Shown here: in pieces, positions 24,102-36,545 of the stretch
Position numbering within the stretch: the first letter of the stretch is position 1
How the letters are laid out: each line of letters begins with the position of its first letter
Assembly (NCBI GenBank): GCA_025667525.1
Contig: CM046878.1
Location: 576,208,868 to 576,272,867, forward strand
DNA: 64,000 nt
Origin: Glebionis coronaria
Taxonomy: Eukaryota; Streptophyta; Magnoliopsida; Asterales; Asteraceae
Direction: 5' to 3'
Made by a program: the position numbers and the translations under genes
The notes under the pieces: generated by a model
The model's input: only the letters and a program-made list of their open reading frames with translations
The model's database searches: none
Told to the model about the DNA's origin: nothing

Positions 24102-24596
24102 TGTTGGAGATCAAGATCAAAAGACATCATTCATTATTTTGTAGTTTGTATATATGTATCAGTACTTTATTTTATTTTGTACTAATGTAGCCCAAAAGAA
24201 CAATTATACATAATACTTAATGGGCTGCAGTAATCTTAGGAATGGGTCATATGTAAACTTGATCCATAATAAAGTCAAGCATAGTTAGATACCGGTTGAC
24301 AGTTAGGATTAACAGTTATTTACGGTTAAGATTTGGTGTGACTTTTATGAATCGACACAACGGTTCACTCACACCCTTTCATACTTTATATATACTCTTG
24401 TAAATCATTATGTAAAACTCAATCAAAGTAATAATAGTTTGTTTAACCTTTGTTTTATAATTCTTCCTGTATTATCCATTTTACTGTTACATTAATCTTA
24501 TCCCAAACACCCCTCCTACAGAATCATGGTATATCGTCACACAAAGTTGGAGGCCTATTGACCACGTGACCCAAGAAGGTGAGGCCGAACCGAACA
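24102..24596 (+). repeat. 3' LTR
   Basis: 495 bp, starting TGTTGGAGATC after the purine tract and ending GAACA before CCCAA. It lacks the 107-bp duplication of the 5' LTR. Confidence 0.88.
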
Positions 24597-24601
24597 CCCA
24601 A

Positions 24602-25314
24602 CATCTTAAGCACAAAATCTCTTAAAACGTAACTTTTCATACTAATAACATCAACTATCATGGTACTATACTACTATTAGTAATATTGTTTCTGAATGTG
24701 ATACTAGTGATTCAGATGTGCTTAATATTTTTTGGACGATGCACAAGCCTAATAAAGGTTCTCAGTTTCTTTTGAATAAGTTTCACCAGTCCGATTTAGT
24801 TAAGTAATACGATGAATGTTTCATGGAAAATCATTAATTGGAAAAAAAAAAGATATAAAATATGCGTCTCGTGCCTGATTTAAAAAATAAAGTCCTGGTG
24901 GAGGAATAATTTGGCATGAATTGGGTGAGGATGGTGGTTAATGGACTGGGTGGAGAGATGATGTCGAGAGGTTGAAGAAGTAATACTGGAGACAAATAAC
25001 ATGAAACTCAAATAGCTAGGGGCATATCAGGAATGACACATAATATTTGATGGCAAATTATCATTTTTCTTACATTAATGCATTCATCTTATCACAACAA
25101 ACGTATAATGGATTTAGCGATACCAGTTTTACAAAAACAATAACACTTATTTTATAAGGCAAAGACACAAAAAATGTGCGTACCTTAATGGTAATAATTT
25201 CTAATCACAGTATTATACTTTTTATCTTACATAAAAAGACGTTATATTTTTTTTTTTGCCAATTTCAGTATATTCATTAAAACTGATTTTTCAGACTATA
25301 TTATCCTTTTTTTT
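24602..25314. other. Intergenic AT-rich sequence
   Basis: No coding frame, RNA gene or clear repeat. Confidence 0.6.
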
Positions 25315-25621
25315 GAGTAAATTGAAAAAATTGTCCCTAAAGTATGACCAAATGCATGTTTTGTCCTAAACGTTATCAAAGTGCAAGAATCATCCCTATT
25401 TGAAAACTTTAATGCAAGGATCGTCCTTAATGGGGATATTGCTTGGGACGAAACACGCAAAATGGCCAAAACATTTGGGAAGAAACATGCAAGATAACAA
25501 AACTTAAAGGATGAAAATTTGTAAAATAGTTTGATTTTAGGACGATATCAGCACTTTCGAAATATTTGGGACAAAACCTGCAAAATGACCAAACTTCAGG
25601 GACGATTTATGCAATTCTCTC
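25315..25621. mobile_element. MITE with about 55-bp terminal inverted repeats
   Basis: The left arm (gagtaaattg ... attgtccctaaagtatgacca) is mirrored by the right arm (gaccaaacttcagggacgatttatgcaattctctc). The interior repeats fragments of the same theme (gggacgaaacacgcaaaatggccaaa). T-rich flanks hide any target duplication. Class uncertain; Mutator-like is my guess from the long arms. Confidence 0.75.
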
Positions 25622-25721
25622 TTTTTTTTAATTGGTTCCTAGCTTCTTGCTAGTGTGGAATATATCTCTCTTTGTAGTTTAAAAAAAAATCTATCGAGCA
25701 AAACGTCATTTGGTTAACCAA

Positions 25722-25862
25722 CTGAGTTATGTCAGTTGGTCACCAAGGGTAATTTTGGGGATGTATTCTTGGTGAGGTATCGAGTTCGAGTCTGACTAAG
25801 GACTTTCAAGGGCCCGAAGTAAATAGAAGCATGAGTGAGGTTCATCCTCTAAAAAAAAGTTC
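25722..25862 (+). repeat. tRNA-derived SINE candidate with A-rich tail
   Basis: A-box-like tatgtcagttggtcac (25734-25749) and B-box-like gagttcgagtctg (about 25781-25793), with an A-rich end (ctctaaaaaaaa) at 25848-25859. The box spacing (about 40 bases) and the tail fit a plant SINE. Confidence 0.55.
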
Positions 25863-27880
25863 AAAACTTGCATATTGACCAATTGAATGTCACTGGAAGC
25901 TCGAATAACTAACTACTTACTCACCGTTAAAAGAAAATCACTTAGTTGCATAAAATGTCATTTTAATAAAAGAAAAAAAAAAGAGACACCACCTATCGGT
26001 CCTCAAACATTCACAGAAGACTAAACGTGAAGTTACTATATTTTTATAATGTGAGGCATTTTATATTTTTAAAAAGGTGTAAAAAGTTACATATGGTAGT
26101 TGTTTTGTTTTTATCTTTTCTAAGAGAATGCGCTTACAATGCATTTAATATCAAGTTGCTCACATTGGTATGATGGCTAAACCACATTGCCATTAAACCA
26201 CTGGTCTTGTGTTCGAGTCATCATTCACTATGGCTACTTTTTAATTTTTTTAAATTCACTTGATATATTTGTGTTAAATGAGCAGAACGGGCTGTGGAAA
26301 AGCATTATAGTGTGGTCTATGTTCTACTAGAAGTACTTTTTCCCCAAATGACTTATCGATGAATTTGATCTTTTGACATTTTACAGAGACGGAGTCAGGA
26401 TTCTGTATTGAGGGGGGCTTAAATTTTTTTTCAACATCAGTGAATAGTTTTTTATTTTTTTTAAAATTCAATCAATATTTGAAGTAGCTTTATTCAAATT
26501 ATAAAGTAGAAGGGTTCAAATTAAACTTTATAATAAAAATATACACGTACACGTGTACAACCCTAAGTCATTAAAATAGATTATGTTCTGTATTATTATT
26601 TAGCCATCTTCTTCCTCACACAAAACCTCCATTGCAAGTTTATAGCGATTGAACAAAAATATTAGTAAATTTCTTACTAAATCGATTCGTGGCTTACTTT
26701 CTTCTCACCTTGTCACATGTTAGTCTGCCATTGTTGGGGTGGAGCAGCACCCTTTGGCCCCCCACTGGCTCCGTCGTTGGTTTTAGATACGTTCTCGGTA
26801 AATTTGCGCCACGTGGATAATGTTGATTCATGTTAAAAATCAATATTTTAGCTTGAATTGTTGCATTTTAATTGCAATCCTCATTCCATTATTGACACCA
26901 AAATTGTGTATGTATCATATTATCGGATATGTCATTTATTTAACAACTCGAGCCAACTCTAAACTTATGACTTTTTCTTATAGGAGGAGGATCCTTTCAA
27001 GTTAGAGCTAACTTGATAGTAAAGTTAGCCAATCACAATGAAAATAAATACAAATGGGCCCTGAATTTCATTAAAAAGAAACTTTTATAAATTTATCTTA
27101 ATTTTTATTAGCCAATATGACCTATTGTCTTCAACTTGAGAGGATTTTGATCATTCTTATCAATGTCAATAACGTACAAAGACAACTCTTATAAACTTTT
27201 ACATAGTTGCCTGCCTAATATATTTTTAGTCGATGCTTTCATATGCATCACGACTATAACTTATCACAAACGTTTTCTTAATTTTGTAATTTAAGATAGC
27301 AATATCATCTCATAACTAATTATTACTCTCTTCGATCGATTCAATTTTTTCCATGATGTCAGAATTTAATAGTTTTTTTTTGTTGGTAGACAATTAATTT
27401 AAATTAAACGTTTACTAGACCGTTTAGTTTGGATAAAGTAGAGGATTGTCTTTATTTATATTTTGTACTTTTCAAGGGTCGTTTAGTTGGTCATCAAATA
27501 TAACCTTAGAGAGACCATAATAGATCTTCACCGTGACAGAAATAAATAGAAGTAAGAGTAGGTTTATCCCATTAAGCAAAGATTCGAGGCTTCATATTAC
27601 CATGTTAGATGTCATTATGGGTAATATTAATGGCAAGCATAAAATTTCCATGTTCACACGCACACGCCGATTGTCGACAAAGAAAAATAAATCCACTTCA
27701 CATCGTTGATAATGTTTACTGTACTTCGACTTTTGGACAACAATATTAAAAAGCATAGGAACAAAAAATATTATCTAAATTAATTATAAAATCTCATGCT
27801 TAGAATGTAAAAAACATATCATCCCAATATTTAGAACACAAAAAGTAAACGATCGTTGTACTTCCAAAAACCATCCTACA
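25863..27880. other. Intergenic sequence with one SINE-like copy
   Basis: A tRNA-like repeat lies at about 26155-26255 (attggtatgatggctaaacc ... tgttcgagtc ... ggctactttttaa). The remainder is AT-rich, and the open frames at 26274-26471 and 26820-27005 show no motif. No gene called. Confidence 0.55.
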
Positions 27881-28822
27881 TTAAGAATTGATAATCTTAG
27901 CCGAGGTTTCCTCGATAGCTTCATCAATAAGTTTCTCGCTATCACGAAGCAAGGTACGACATCCAGAATTCTCTTTTTTTGAGCAACTAATTGCTATAGT
28001 TGACCAACAATACACTTTGCACTGTCGCTATGAGCTTCGGCTCACTGTTGGAGTGCAAATAAGTTAGCGACTCTGATTTTTTCTTTTTCTAAACACTCCT
28101 CAATCTTCAACATGTAATCAGGGTCCTCTTTGATCCAGTTTGATGCTTTTCGAGAGTAATAATCAGAAGAATCAGCAACCATGTACTTTTCAAAGTCATT
28201 AACATAGAAATCCATATATCCCATCCCGATTTCAACAAATATGCTAACAACATTCTTTAATAATGCTCTGTCGATCGGCTCTCCCTCTCGTTCTTTATTT
28301 ACAAGGAAAATCACTGCATCTTTAGCTTTACCCTTAATTTCCTCATAAACTGAGTCACGGAAACAAGTTAGACCAACTTCACCCAGGGGAGGTAATGACC
28401 TTCGTTGAATGTAATAACGATCAAGGTAACGGAACCCCCGTGAAAGGCTTTTAACCATTAGTTGATGATTCATCCAGCGCCTCACAAGCTCCTGCAACAT
28501 AAACTCATCATTCTTCTCTTTCAATGTTGGCAATACCATTGAACGGATATATTGATCAAGTACTTCCTTAAATTTATCATACAACTGTTGAGAATGATCA
28601 TTTGGAGGCTTTTGAGTACACATGTCATAGATTTTATTGTAAACCATAACATATTCTTCAGTGGTGAACCGTGGTTCTGATTTTTCTTCCACAATTTTCT
28701 TCAGCTTCTCTATCCATGTCTCTATGAAACTCCATCCTTCCTCGAAAGAAATAAGTTGATGCATCAGTACCATTATAACGATCACACTGTTTTTTGGCTG
28801 TGATTATTACGAATGAATTCCT
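27881..28822 (-). pseudogene. Truncated cullin-1-like gene
   Basis: Cullin 1 is the scaffold of SCF ubiquitin ligases; its N-terminal half binds SKP1 and its C-terminal half binds RBX1. From ATG 28773 a 243-codon frame covers only the N-terminal third: [73 protein letters not shown] and [10 protein letters not shown]. Intact cullins are about 740 residues. The frame ends at TGA 28042-28044. Past it, homology continues in other frames ([10 protein letters not shown], then ENSGCRTLLRDSE) with a frameshift, a stop where Gln is expected and a second frameshift, ending at about 27881. TTATTTGCAG at 28823-28832 (minus) looks like a 3' splice site of a leader intron. Both SKP1-contacting helices look conserved. 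I call it a pseudogene, though a short protein could still be made. Confidence 0.85.
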
Positions 28823-28832
28823 GCAAATAAAA

Positions 28833-31316
28833 AAAGAATAATGTTGAAATCGTAAATCAGGGTAGCTTGACTGATTAATTTATAATAAAGGCTAGCAAGA
28901 AGGTAGATAAACTTTGTTACATAGCAAGTTGATCTCTTCCGATATGTCAAAACAGAATCGTATTCAGTGAAGAACAAATGAGCAAGTTAAATTGTATAAG
29001 ATAGCAATAAGCTAGACAAAAGATACAAATTAAATTTTCGGTACAAGAACATATTGAATCACTAGATAATGCAATCTAATCAAGATTTCGCCTTTTGTTA
29101 CAAATATAAATCCAATTGTGCTAACCTAAATTAATTAAATAACTAAATCATACAATCCAATTAAGATCCGTCTTATTTACGGATATGAATCCAAGAGTGC
29201 GATCGCAACTTGCTTGTTTTAATATTTCAAAAAGCAGATTAACATGTATAACATACATGACTCTCTTAAACTAGTTAATTCTTAAGATTTGCCTTTGGCT
29301 ACGGATACAAATTAAAGAGTTCTAACTTAAGCTCAGTTGACAAGAAGTCCCGCTAGAAAAACAGATTACAATGCATGATCAGTATATAAGCAGCATATAA
29401 GCATGCATTATAAAGATTACAATTTTAGTGCAAGAACAATTAGAACATGCATGATCAGTGTATATGCAGCATATAAACATGCATTGTTTCACCAGTCCCG
29501 GTAGAAAAACAGATAGAATTACTAAACCACAATTAACTTGTTTTACTTGTTCTTGTATTACCTCAAATGTTCTTAACTATATTACTGATTCATGTTAAAG
29601 CATGTATTCTGATTAGTGTAATTCATGTTCTTATGTGTTAATACGCATAAAATATATAATTCATGATCGTATAGTAAAGTTTATTAAATACATCCTTTAA
29701 GCTAAAATGATAATTATTAATTAACAATAAAATGCATGGTTTATTTTGGATTATTAATTAATAATAAGTAAGCCTAAATTAATATAACGTTACTTAAGCT
29801 TGATAATTACGTAACTAAATTAAGTCTAGATATTAATTTAACCATGCAATAATTACTTAGGCTAATTCCATTAACTAAAATATAACCTAAGTTGCATAAA
29901 TAATTTAATTATAACATGCAATTAATAATTAAATTAACTTGATTTACAAACATATACATGTGTACCCGAGCCTACCGAGACGCCCATGTCTCGGTCGCAC
30001 TTAAACAAAACAAACTAGCAAAACAAACTAAAAACAGTGCTGTCCCATATATACTCTTTTAGTTATGTCCAACATATTCCTTAGTTCTATCTAATATCCT
30101 GTTTAACTAGTACTGTCTGATATCTTAAACTGCAGTGTTGTTCAAGATACGTCCAGCCCTATACCTTGTTCCTGCTATTAGTTAATCTTACCCACTGTTT
30201 TGTGTTATATCCTGCTGTTAGTTAATTATACCTACTGTCTTGATTATATTTTACTACCGAGACACATAGGTGTCTCGGTTACCACGGCTTATAACCCAAA
30301 CCCTTAGCCCATTTTCTTGGCCCTTGTCTAAACGTCCAAAACCAAACAGCCCCTTACACATTAATTATTTCCACGATTTGTTTAGTATTACGCATTTCCG
30401 TGTTTTTAAATATCGTGAATATTTATAGTTATTCTTATACATGTCATACGTAATATTTAAATACGTAATTACTTATCGTGTTTAATTAATATACTACATA
30501 ATCGTGTTAGATATTTGTGTCGCGTGTAGTACAATAATTTAATCTTATCGTTCTAAATTTATATGTAATTTCATGTAATTTATGTTCTAAGGTATTTTTA
30601 AAGCGGGTTTTACATCTACATCCTGCCACATCTAGTTACAGGGATCGTAAAATAGATTAAAAGTGATTCTGATTTAAATCTTACATTACATATTCGTTTG
30701 TTTTTATAAAGAGTACTCCTCCCCAAAAGAAACAATGCCATTTTAAAATCTAGAAATCAATATTTAACTTCATGATATAGCATATGATAGTATGAGCTAT
30801 ATTATCTATAGGGAAGTAACATTAAACATCTAGTAATCAACAAAGTGTTGATGTTCTGATTGCTTTTTTATAAACCCTCTTGCTTTTCTCAAAATACAGC
30901 AAAAGCTTGCTGAACAGGGATCTAACTATATGTATTGCGCGTGCACGTATGAATCTTGTATGTACTAAACTAAATTTATATTATGGTTCGTTAACATGTG
31001 TCATCTAGTTCACCAGTTGTATGTGTCAAGTTAATGTGACAATCTTGTATCTACCAAATTTATATTTTCTCCTACATCGCTTGGAGTAAAAATATATGCA
31101 TATATAACCATGGGTAAAATTTCAAAACTGCTTTCGATAAAAGAACACACACCATGGAAATTGTCGTTGTTCTTGCCATGAGAGCATATTGATTTCACTC
31201 GTATCTTGAAGCGGAGAAGGAATTTATTCGTCTCCCAACTTTACTCGGTGAAGTCGTATGAGCTGAATTCTCAGAGCACCAATGGTGAAACCCATAGCAA
31301 TCTAAAACTGGTTTTG
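28833..31316. other. Possible leader intron and 5' flank of the cullin-like gene; otherwise intergenic
   Basis: AT-rich with no coding frame. At 29080-29330 three degenerate copies of a motif occur (aagatttgccttt.gctacggatacaaat...gagtgctaact). At 29346-29515 a block with agtcccg(c/g)tagaaaaacagat and gcatgatcagt(a/g)tat is duplicated. A short inverted pair around ccgagacgcccatgtctcgg is at 29975. No promoter could be fixed. Confidence 0.45.
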
Positions 31317-31962
31317 GTTCTGCACAATCCGGTTTACCGGATGATAACCGGTCACATTATTTTAACATCTAATCCAGTCCGGTTTGAAACCGGATTTTAA
31401 ACCGGTTAGAAACTGGATTTTAAACCGGAGTTTTCCTACAACTTGGAAAGTGGTACATGTTTAGCTTTGTCTATATTTTATACAGGTCCAAACCAAACGT
31501 ACTTTACAGACTAAGTAACATAGTGTATAGTCACTTTCAGGATACAGATACCATTAAATATATTAAGCTAAACCAAGCAAAATATGAATAGTCATAGTAG
31601 TAATAAAGCAACAGTAATAGAAAACAAGAAGCACTAGAAAATAGAATTTCTTGGCAAAAAAAAATAAAACACGTGATCCATATAAATGCATTGTAAAGGT
31701 GAAATATAAAAATAGTCATTTTTAGTCAACATAAGTGTACTAGAATTTGGAAAGGTGATGAACAATGTTACAATTGCTAATCTCAGGTTTTATTAAAAAT
31801 CCGGTTTGATCCAGTTTATGACCGGTTTAAACTGGTCTATGTTTTCAAAAAAACCGGTTCAAAACCGAATTGGTATTTGTCAAATCCGGTGCGTTGACCG
31901 ATTGACTAAAACCGGTCCGGAAAAAATTCGATCCATTTTTTTAATCCGGATTGTGCACCGCA
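31317..31962. mobile_element. hAT-like non-autonomous element with CCGGTTT subterminal repeats
   Basis: The left end tctgcacaatccggttt is mirrored by the right end aatccggattgtgca. Both flanks are packed with (a)accggtt/ccggttt motifs in both orientations (about 31310-31430 and 31795-31965), the usual layout of hAT subterminal transposase-binding repeats. There is no transposase between them. Target duplication not resolved. Confidence 0.65.
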
Positions 31963-34900
31963 ACATTATACTGTCTTATTTATTGTCCATGAAGCTAAGA
32001 GAAAGAAATATGACATCACATAACTTTTAAACCATTGGATCATTAAGACAAATTCATCACAAATAGTAAGTGGTTTTCCTCTGACTTATTCTTGATTAAT
32101 TTGTCACGTTTTCTATTTTATATCTAGGATATCTATAAAGATAAGTATGGATTTTATTTAAATGGATAAGTACAAAACTACTAATATAATGCCATCCACC
32201 TCAACTTACTTCCATAAAATGAGGGCTTTAATAAACTTCCACAACCTTTCGGTCCATAAAATGCATGGAAATGTTGTGAATATATGAAAGGTATACAATC
32301 AAACCGAAAATGAACGGTGTATTGCATGGTTTGGAGGTCATCAGTTGGAGAAATAGATTACGAGCAAAAGAATACAAAATGTCCCGATTATTCAATGTTG
32401 GTTCAATTGGTTTCTTTCAAAAAATTTGATGCCTTTGAGTGAATCAATATGAATGCATGATACTTTTGCATAATCTTCATGATACATATGGCTTTTAGAT
32501 GGTCCTTAGATTGCTCCAAATTTTGTTGTGTTTTATTAGATTTCATATTGATTTAAAATCCACACAGACGTAACATATTTATTTTGTTGCCATCGAGATC
32601 ATGACGTTGGAGTTGCCACTGAAGAGTTGATATAGTCTCGCTTGAATGTAGAGATTTTTTTCAAGAATGTCAATCGAACCAACATTGAATGTATAATGTA
32701 AACCTAATCAAGAGACTTTTTTATTTTGGTCTGCCATCGGTTTTATGTCGGTGAGTGATCAAGTTGGAGTTATGTCATACATCATCGTTGTCACAGGTGA
32801 TGGAGACGGAAGGACAAGATTGTTAAAGATGAGGGTATAGACCATGAAAGTTTAATCTTTATTTTTCATGGCTAACAGGAAGAAATTTAGAAGTGACAAC
32901 ATGGTTGGTAATACCTCATTCTTTCATAAAGAAAAATTTAAATAGCATGTTAAATATTTTTAAATCTACATGTTTTTTTTAATACTTTTTTTGAAATTTT
33001 TTTTAACACTTTTTAAAAACACTACATTCGTAAACAAAAACTCAATAGTTTTATCTTTAATACACCTTAAAATTTTGATTTCTCTTTTAGAAAGTTAGTT
33101 CCTTTTATATGATTCTACACTATTTGTTACAAGTATTTGATACAACTCTTGCAGTTATTAACTTGTCATATCCCAGACGTCCCAAACTTATTAAAAAATT
33201 TCTTAATAGTGGGTAGGTATCTAAAACGAACCATGTTCATCATATATTATGTCATTTCAAGCTTATTAAATTTTAATTTATGTCATAACAATTCTTAATT
33301 TATAAATAATTATCTACCCGTGCAACGCAGGAGTATTTTTCTTGTTACTACTGGACTACGCAACCAGCAACATCATGCACCCATCTTGAATGGGCCACAT
33401 AAGCCCAAACAAAGCCAAAAATGTTCTAGAACCAAATACTCATTTTAAGTTTACCCTAGCCACACTTGTATATAAATCACACCTACCAGCCCCCATCTTG
33501 AACCAATTCTCGTTTTAGGTTTAGAAATCTTGTCGTCATCTCTTTTATCCACTTTTCATATTTTTTTGTCAGTTTTATTACATTTTCTATTGTTGATTTA
33601 ATATGTACTCTTTGAATCCTCATATGGATCTCTTGTTTCTCATGGATCTGAGGTTCGAATTCTTAGAGACATCATTGTCGGTTTGGTAAAATGTTTTTTC
33701 GGCCACGATTTCTCTGTTTAAGTTACATTACCAGGCCAAATACCCCATTCGTTCTAGGAGGAGGTAGATATTCTGATATCTCATTTTCCAAATAAAAGAA
33801 ATTGGAAGAACCCAAATTTTTATTTTCGTTAGAAACAAAATGAAAGATCAAAGATGGAAGAAAAGAGTTTCTTTTGTTTGGAAACATGCAAGAAACACAG
33901 GTGTTGTTAAAATCATATTTGATACTATGTACCATTCTATTGTTTTCTAAATTGATTACTCTTGTTTGTTTTAATATTACACACTGAATAATGTAAATGA
34001 AACATTTATAATGCAACTCTTATCATTTTTTTCTTGGCCAATAAAGAAAGTAGGAAGCAATAAATATGTGAAAGAGCATTTGATGGCTCTAAATCTAACA
34101 TATGATTAACCAAAAAACCATGTTAAAGCTGAATGCTAACAAACAAAATGGTCAATTTCTAGCTATTTAACTAAATATGCAACTTCAGTACTTCACCTAT
34201 ATATAGCGAAGGGCTTGACCTCAGTGTGTTCTTGAAAATAGGCACACGCGACAAAGCAGAAGTGAACACAACAATTGAAGTGAACACAACAATTGAGACG
34301 GGGATAGTAAACGTTCTCTAAACATGTAGATGAAACCTCGAGACACATCTGCTTTATGTTAAACCAAATATGGTGTATGAACAAGTACTAATAAAGTCAA
34401 TGGGTTGACATTGGTCACTAATATGATTTTTCATTTGCAAAGGATTAAATGACGATAATCATTTTGAATCTAGCTATGTTTGCTTTATATACCACACAAG
34501 ATTAACATATATAGTAATAGGTATGCTTATTAAAGCTAAACAAGATTAATGGTATACCAATAAGATTTTTTAAACAAAACAGTTTGGAGTGTTAAACTCA
34601 TGATAAGACGCGTTCTCTTTATTATATCACCACTATACACTTTCAATATCTAGTCAAAGACATGGATTTTCAGATGTGTAAGATTCTTATAAATGCTTAA
34701 AGAAATAGACTTTTACACGTGTAAGGTTTTTGTAAATACATAAGGCTTATTAAACTTTGTAATGTTTTTTATACACATTCAAAACTCAGCAGTGGTGGTA
34801 TTTTTATTTTTTTGATGTCTATACACAAGTTTTAGCACTAACGATATATCAATGTTATGCAACCATGGCATCATTTTTTTAAATGGTTCTTAAACTCTAG

Positions 34901-35368
34901 AACGGTAGTTTGTTGGGGCTGAAATATAGTCGAAAACTAAACAACGCTGTCGTAAGAGAAATGCATAAATCAAAAGAGCTGCTCGCTGAAACTTTTAGAT
35001 AAAAGATATCCATTGTAGAATAGTAAAAGCCATGTAGAATGAATCGTTTATGATTACTCAAAATAAAGTATCTTGCATTATATAACATTGAAAACTAAAA
35101 TAAATAGTATAACTATAATTTAAAAATATTAATATACCTTATCTATAAACTTATCTACGCTATATATAATCCAATGAAAATAAATGAAAATATGAATATC
35201 TAATAATATAATAACATGTGGCAAATTGGTTGTGAGACTTGAATGTCATTGAATGACTGGTTCGATACAGTGTAATTAATTACTATGTGTACTATTTATA
35301 TGTACTATTGATAATTTAATATACTTGATATATTTATAGAACCTATCAACCGGCTGGTTGAGAATCAT
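31963..35368. other. Long intergenic stretch
   Basis: No gene recognised. At about 33360-33560 there is a segment related to 49340-49500 (ataagcccaaacaaa.ccaaaaatgtt ... ttaccctagc.acacttg ... ctcattttaggttta). The motif acccgtgcaacgca near 33317 resembles ends of plant DNA transposons. Short open frames carry no motif. Confidence 0.5.
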
Positions 35369-35611
35369 TAAGACTGGGGGGGAGTGGTGTAAAACCCACT
35401 CACTTTCACGTCAACATCATATCAGCTTTTAATAAAGTCATTATAACTCACCCATGAGGGTAATGACACCCACTCAAACTCACCTTTCATACCTATTTTT
35501 AAATTATTTAAACACATCCCACTCACTAAAAACACCCAAAATAAACCTAACCCAAAAATAAAACCAACCGGGCTCACATATATGAAACTCACGTTGGTGA
35601 GTTTGAGATAG

Positions 35612-36356
35612 TGAAAGTCCCTAATCAATGCAAGAAACCCTAATCTTAACTTAATCAACACAAGGTATTACTTTTCAAACGTAATCTTATTATTGTATAA
35701 TAAAGAATTACAAGTGTTATGGATAACACCGTTTGATGACAATGTGTTGTGCACACTTTGAACAACAATAAACCTTAACTTATGAATACAGTCGTAGCTG
35801 TTTGATTCACTAAGTTATACGCACTAATGTTCTTAATATCTCAAAGTGTTAAACATTAATGCATGGATACACATCCTATTTATAGTGTTACGAGTTTGAC
35901 TTAAACAGTACTTGATGTCGACTACACAAGCTTTTACAAGTTCCCACATCAGTCACATGATGTCCTTCTATTCTTGGTAGTCTTCCATTATGCTTTAAGG
36001 AACAGTTGTCAAAAACAGTTTCCTTATTCTTCATATTCTCGAACACACAAATGGCATGTCCAAAGTGTGCTGAGAGTTATCAGGGTATTGCCACCCCTGT
36101 TAACTCTCAACCCCTCAGAGTCCCTAATACATCTTGGCTGTTATCCATCACAGCCAAGGAGTATGTCTTCAGGTAATCTTCGACTTCCCTGACAATGTCT
36201 CTGACATGGACTCCTCTGAGGTTGCTCACAGAGACTTGGATCTCTGTGAGTCTTGCGAAACTTGCCTGCCTCCTAGGCACAGGCAAGGGACTATCTATCA
36301 GCCTAATTATGTTTAAATCAATGAACAGGGAATCTAACAAGTTTAGATTCCCAACA
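35612..36356 (-). repeat. 3' LTR of the 12-kb copia element
   Basis: 745 bp. The left edge is set by the GATAG duplication and the right edge by CCAACA followed by the purine tract complement atctcccc (36357-36364). Differences from the 5' LTR were seen near 36136, 36191 and 36254 only. Confidence 0.95.
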
Positions 36357-36370
36357 ATCTCCCCTTATTT
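36357..36370 (-). promoter_or_regulatory. Polypurine tract
   Basis: The sense strand reads AATAAGGGGAGAT directly before the 3' LTR. Confidence 0.8.
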
Positions 36371-36545
36371 AAACATAAATAATGCTAGATCTAACTAAGT
36401 TAAGGTAAGTGAGTTTAACAGCTTCTTCTTATATATAACAGATCTAAACAAACATACCTCATGATTTTATTAAGACTTAAAGAAAAATTACAAGTTCATT
36501 ACATAAGTTAAATAAAAGATGAAGGTAAACGGGCTGACACTATCT

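Larger units (their letters stand above)
21890..24601 (+). mobile_element. LTR retroelement carrying an ARID-like domain
   Basis: The 5-bp target duplication CCCAA (21890-21894 and 24597-24601) encloses LTRs at 21895-22391 (or to 22498, see the 107-bp duplication) and 24102-24596, a primer site, and a purine tract (tgggagggaac) before the 3' LTR. The LTRs differ at roughly 5% of sites by eye, so the insertion is moderately old. The interior encodes a zinc knuckle, a degenerate protease-like segment, an ARID-like domain and a second zinc knuckle. There is no integrase, RT or RNase H and no N-terminal gag, so it depends on other elements to move. Confidence 0.88.
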
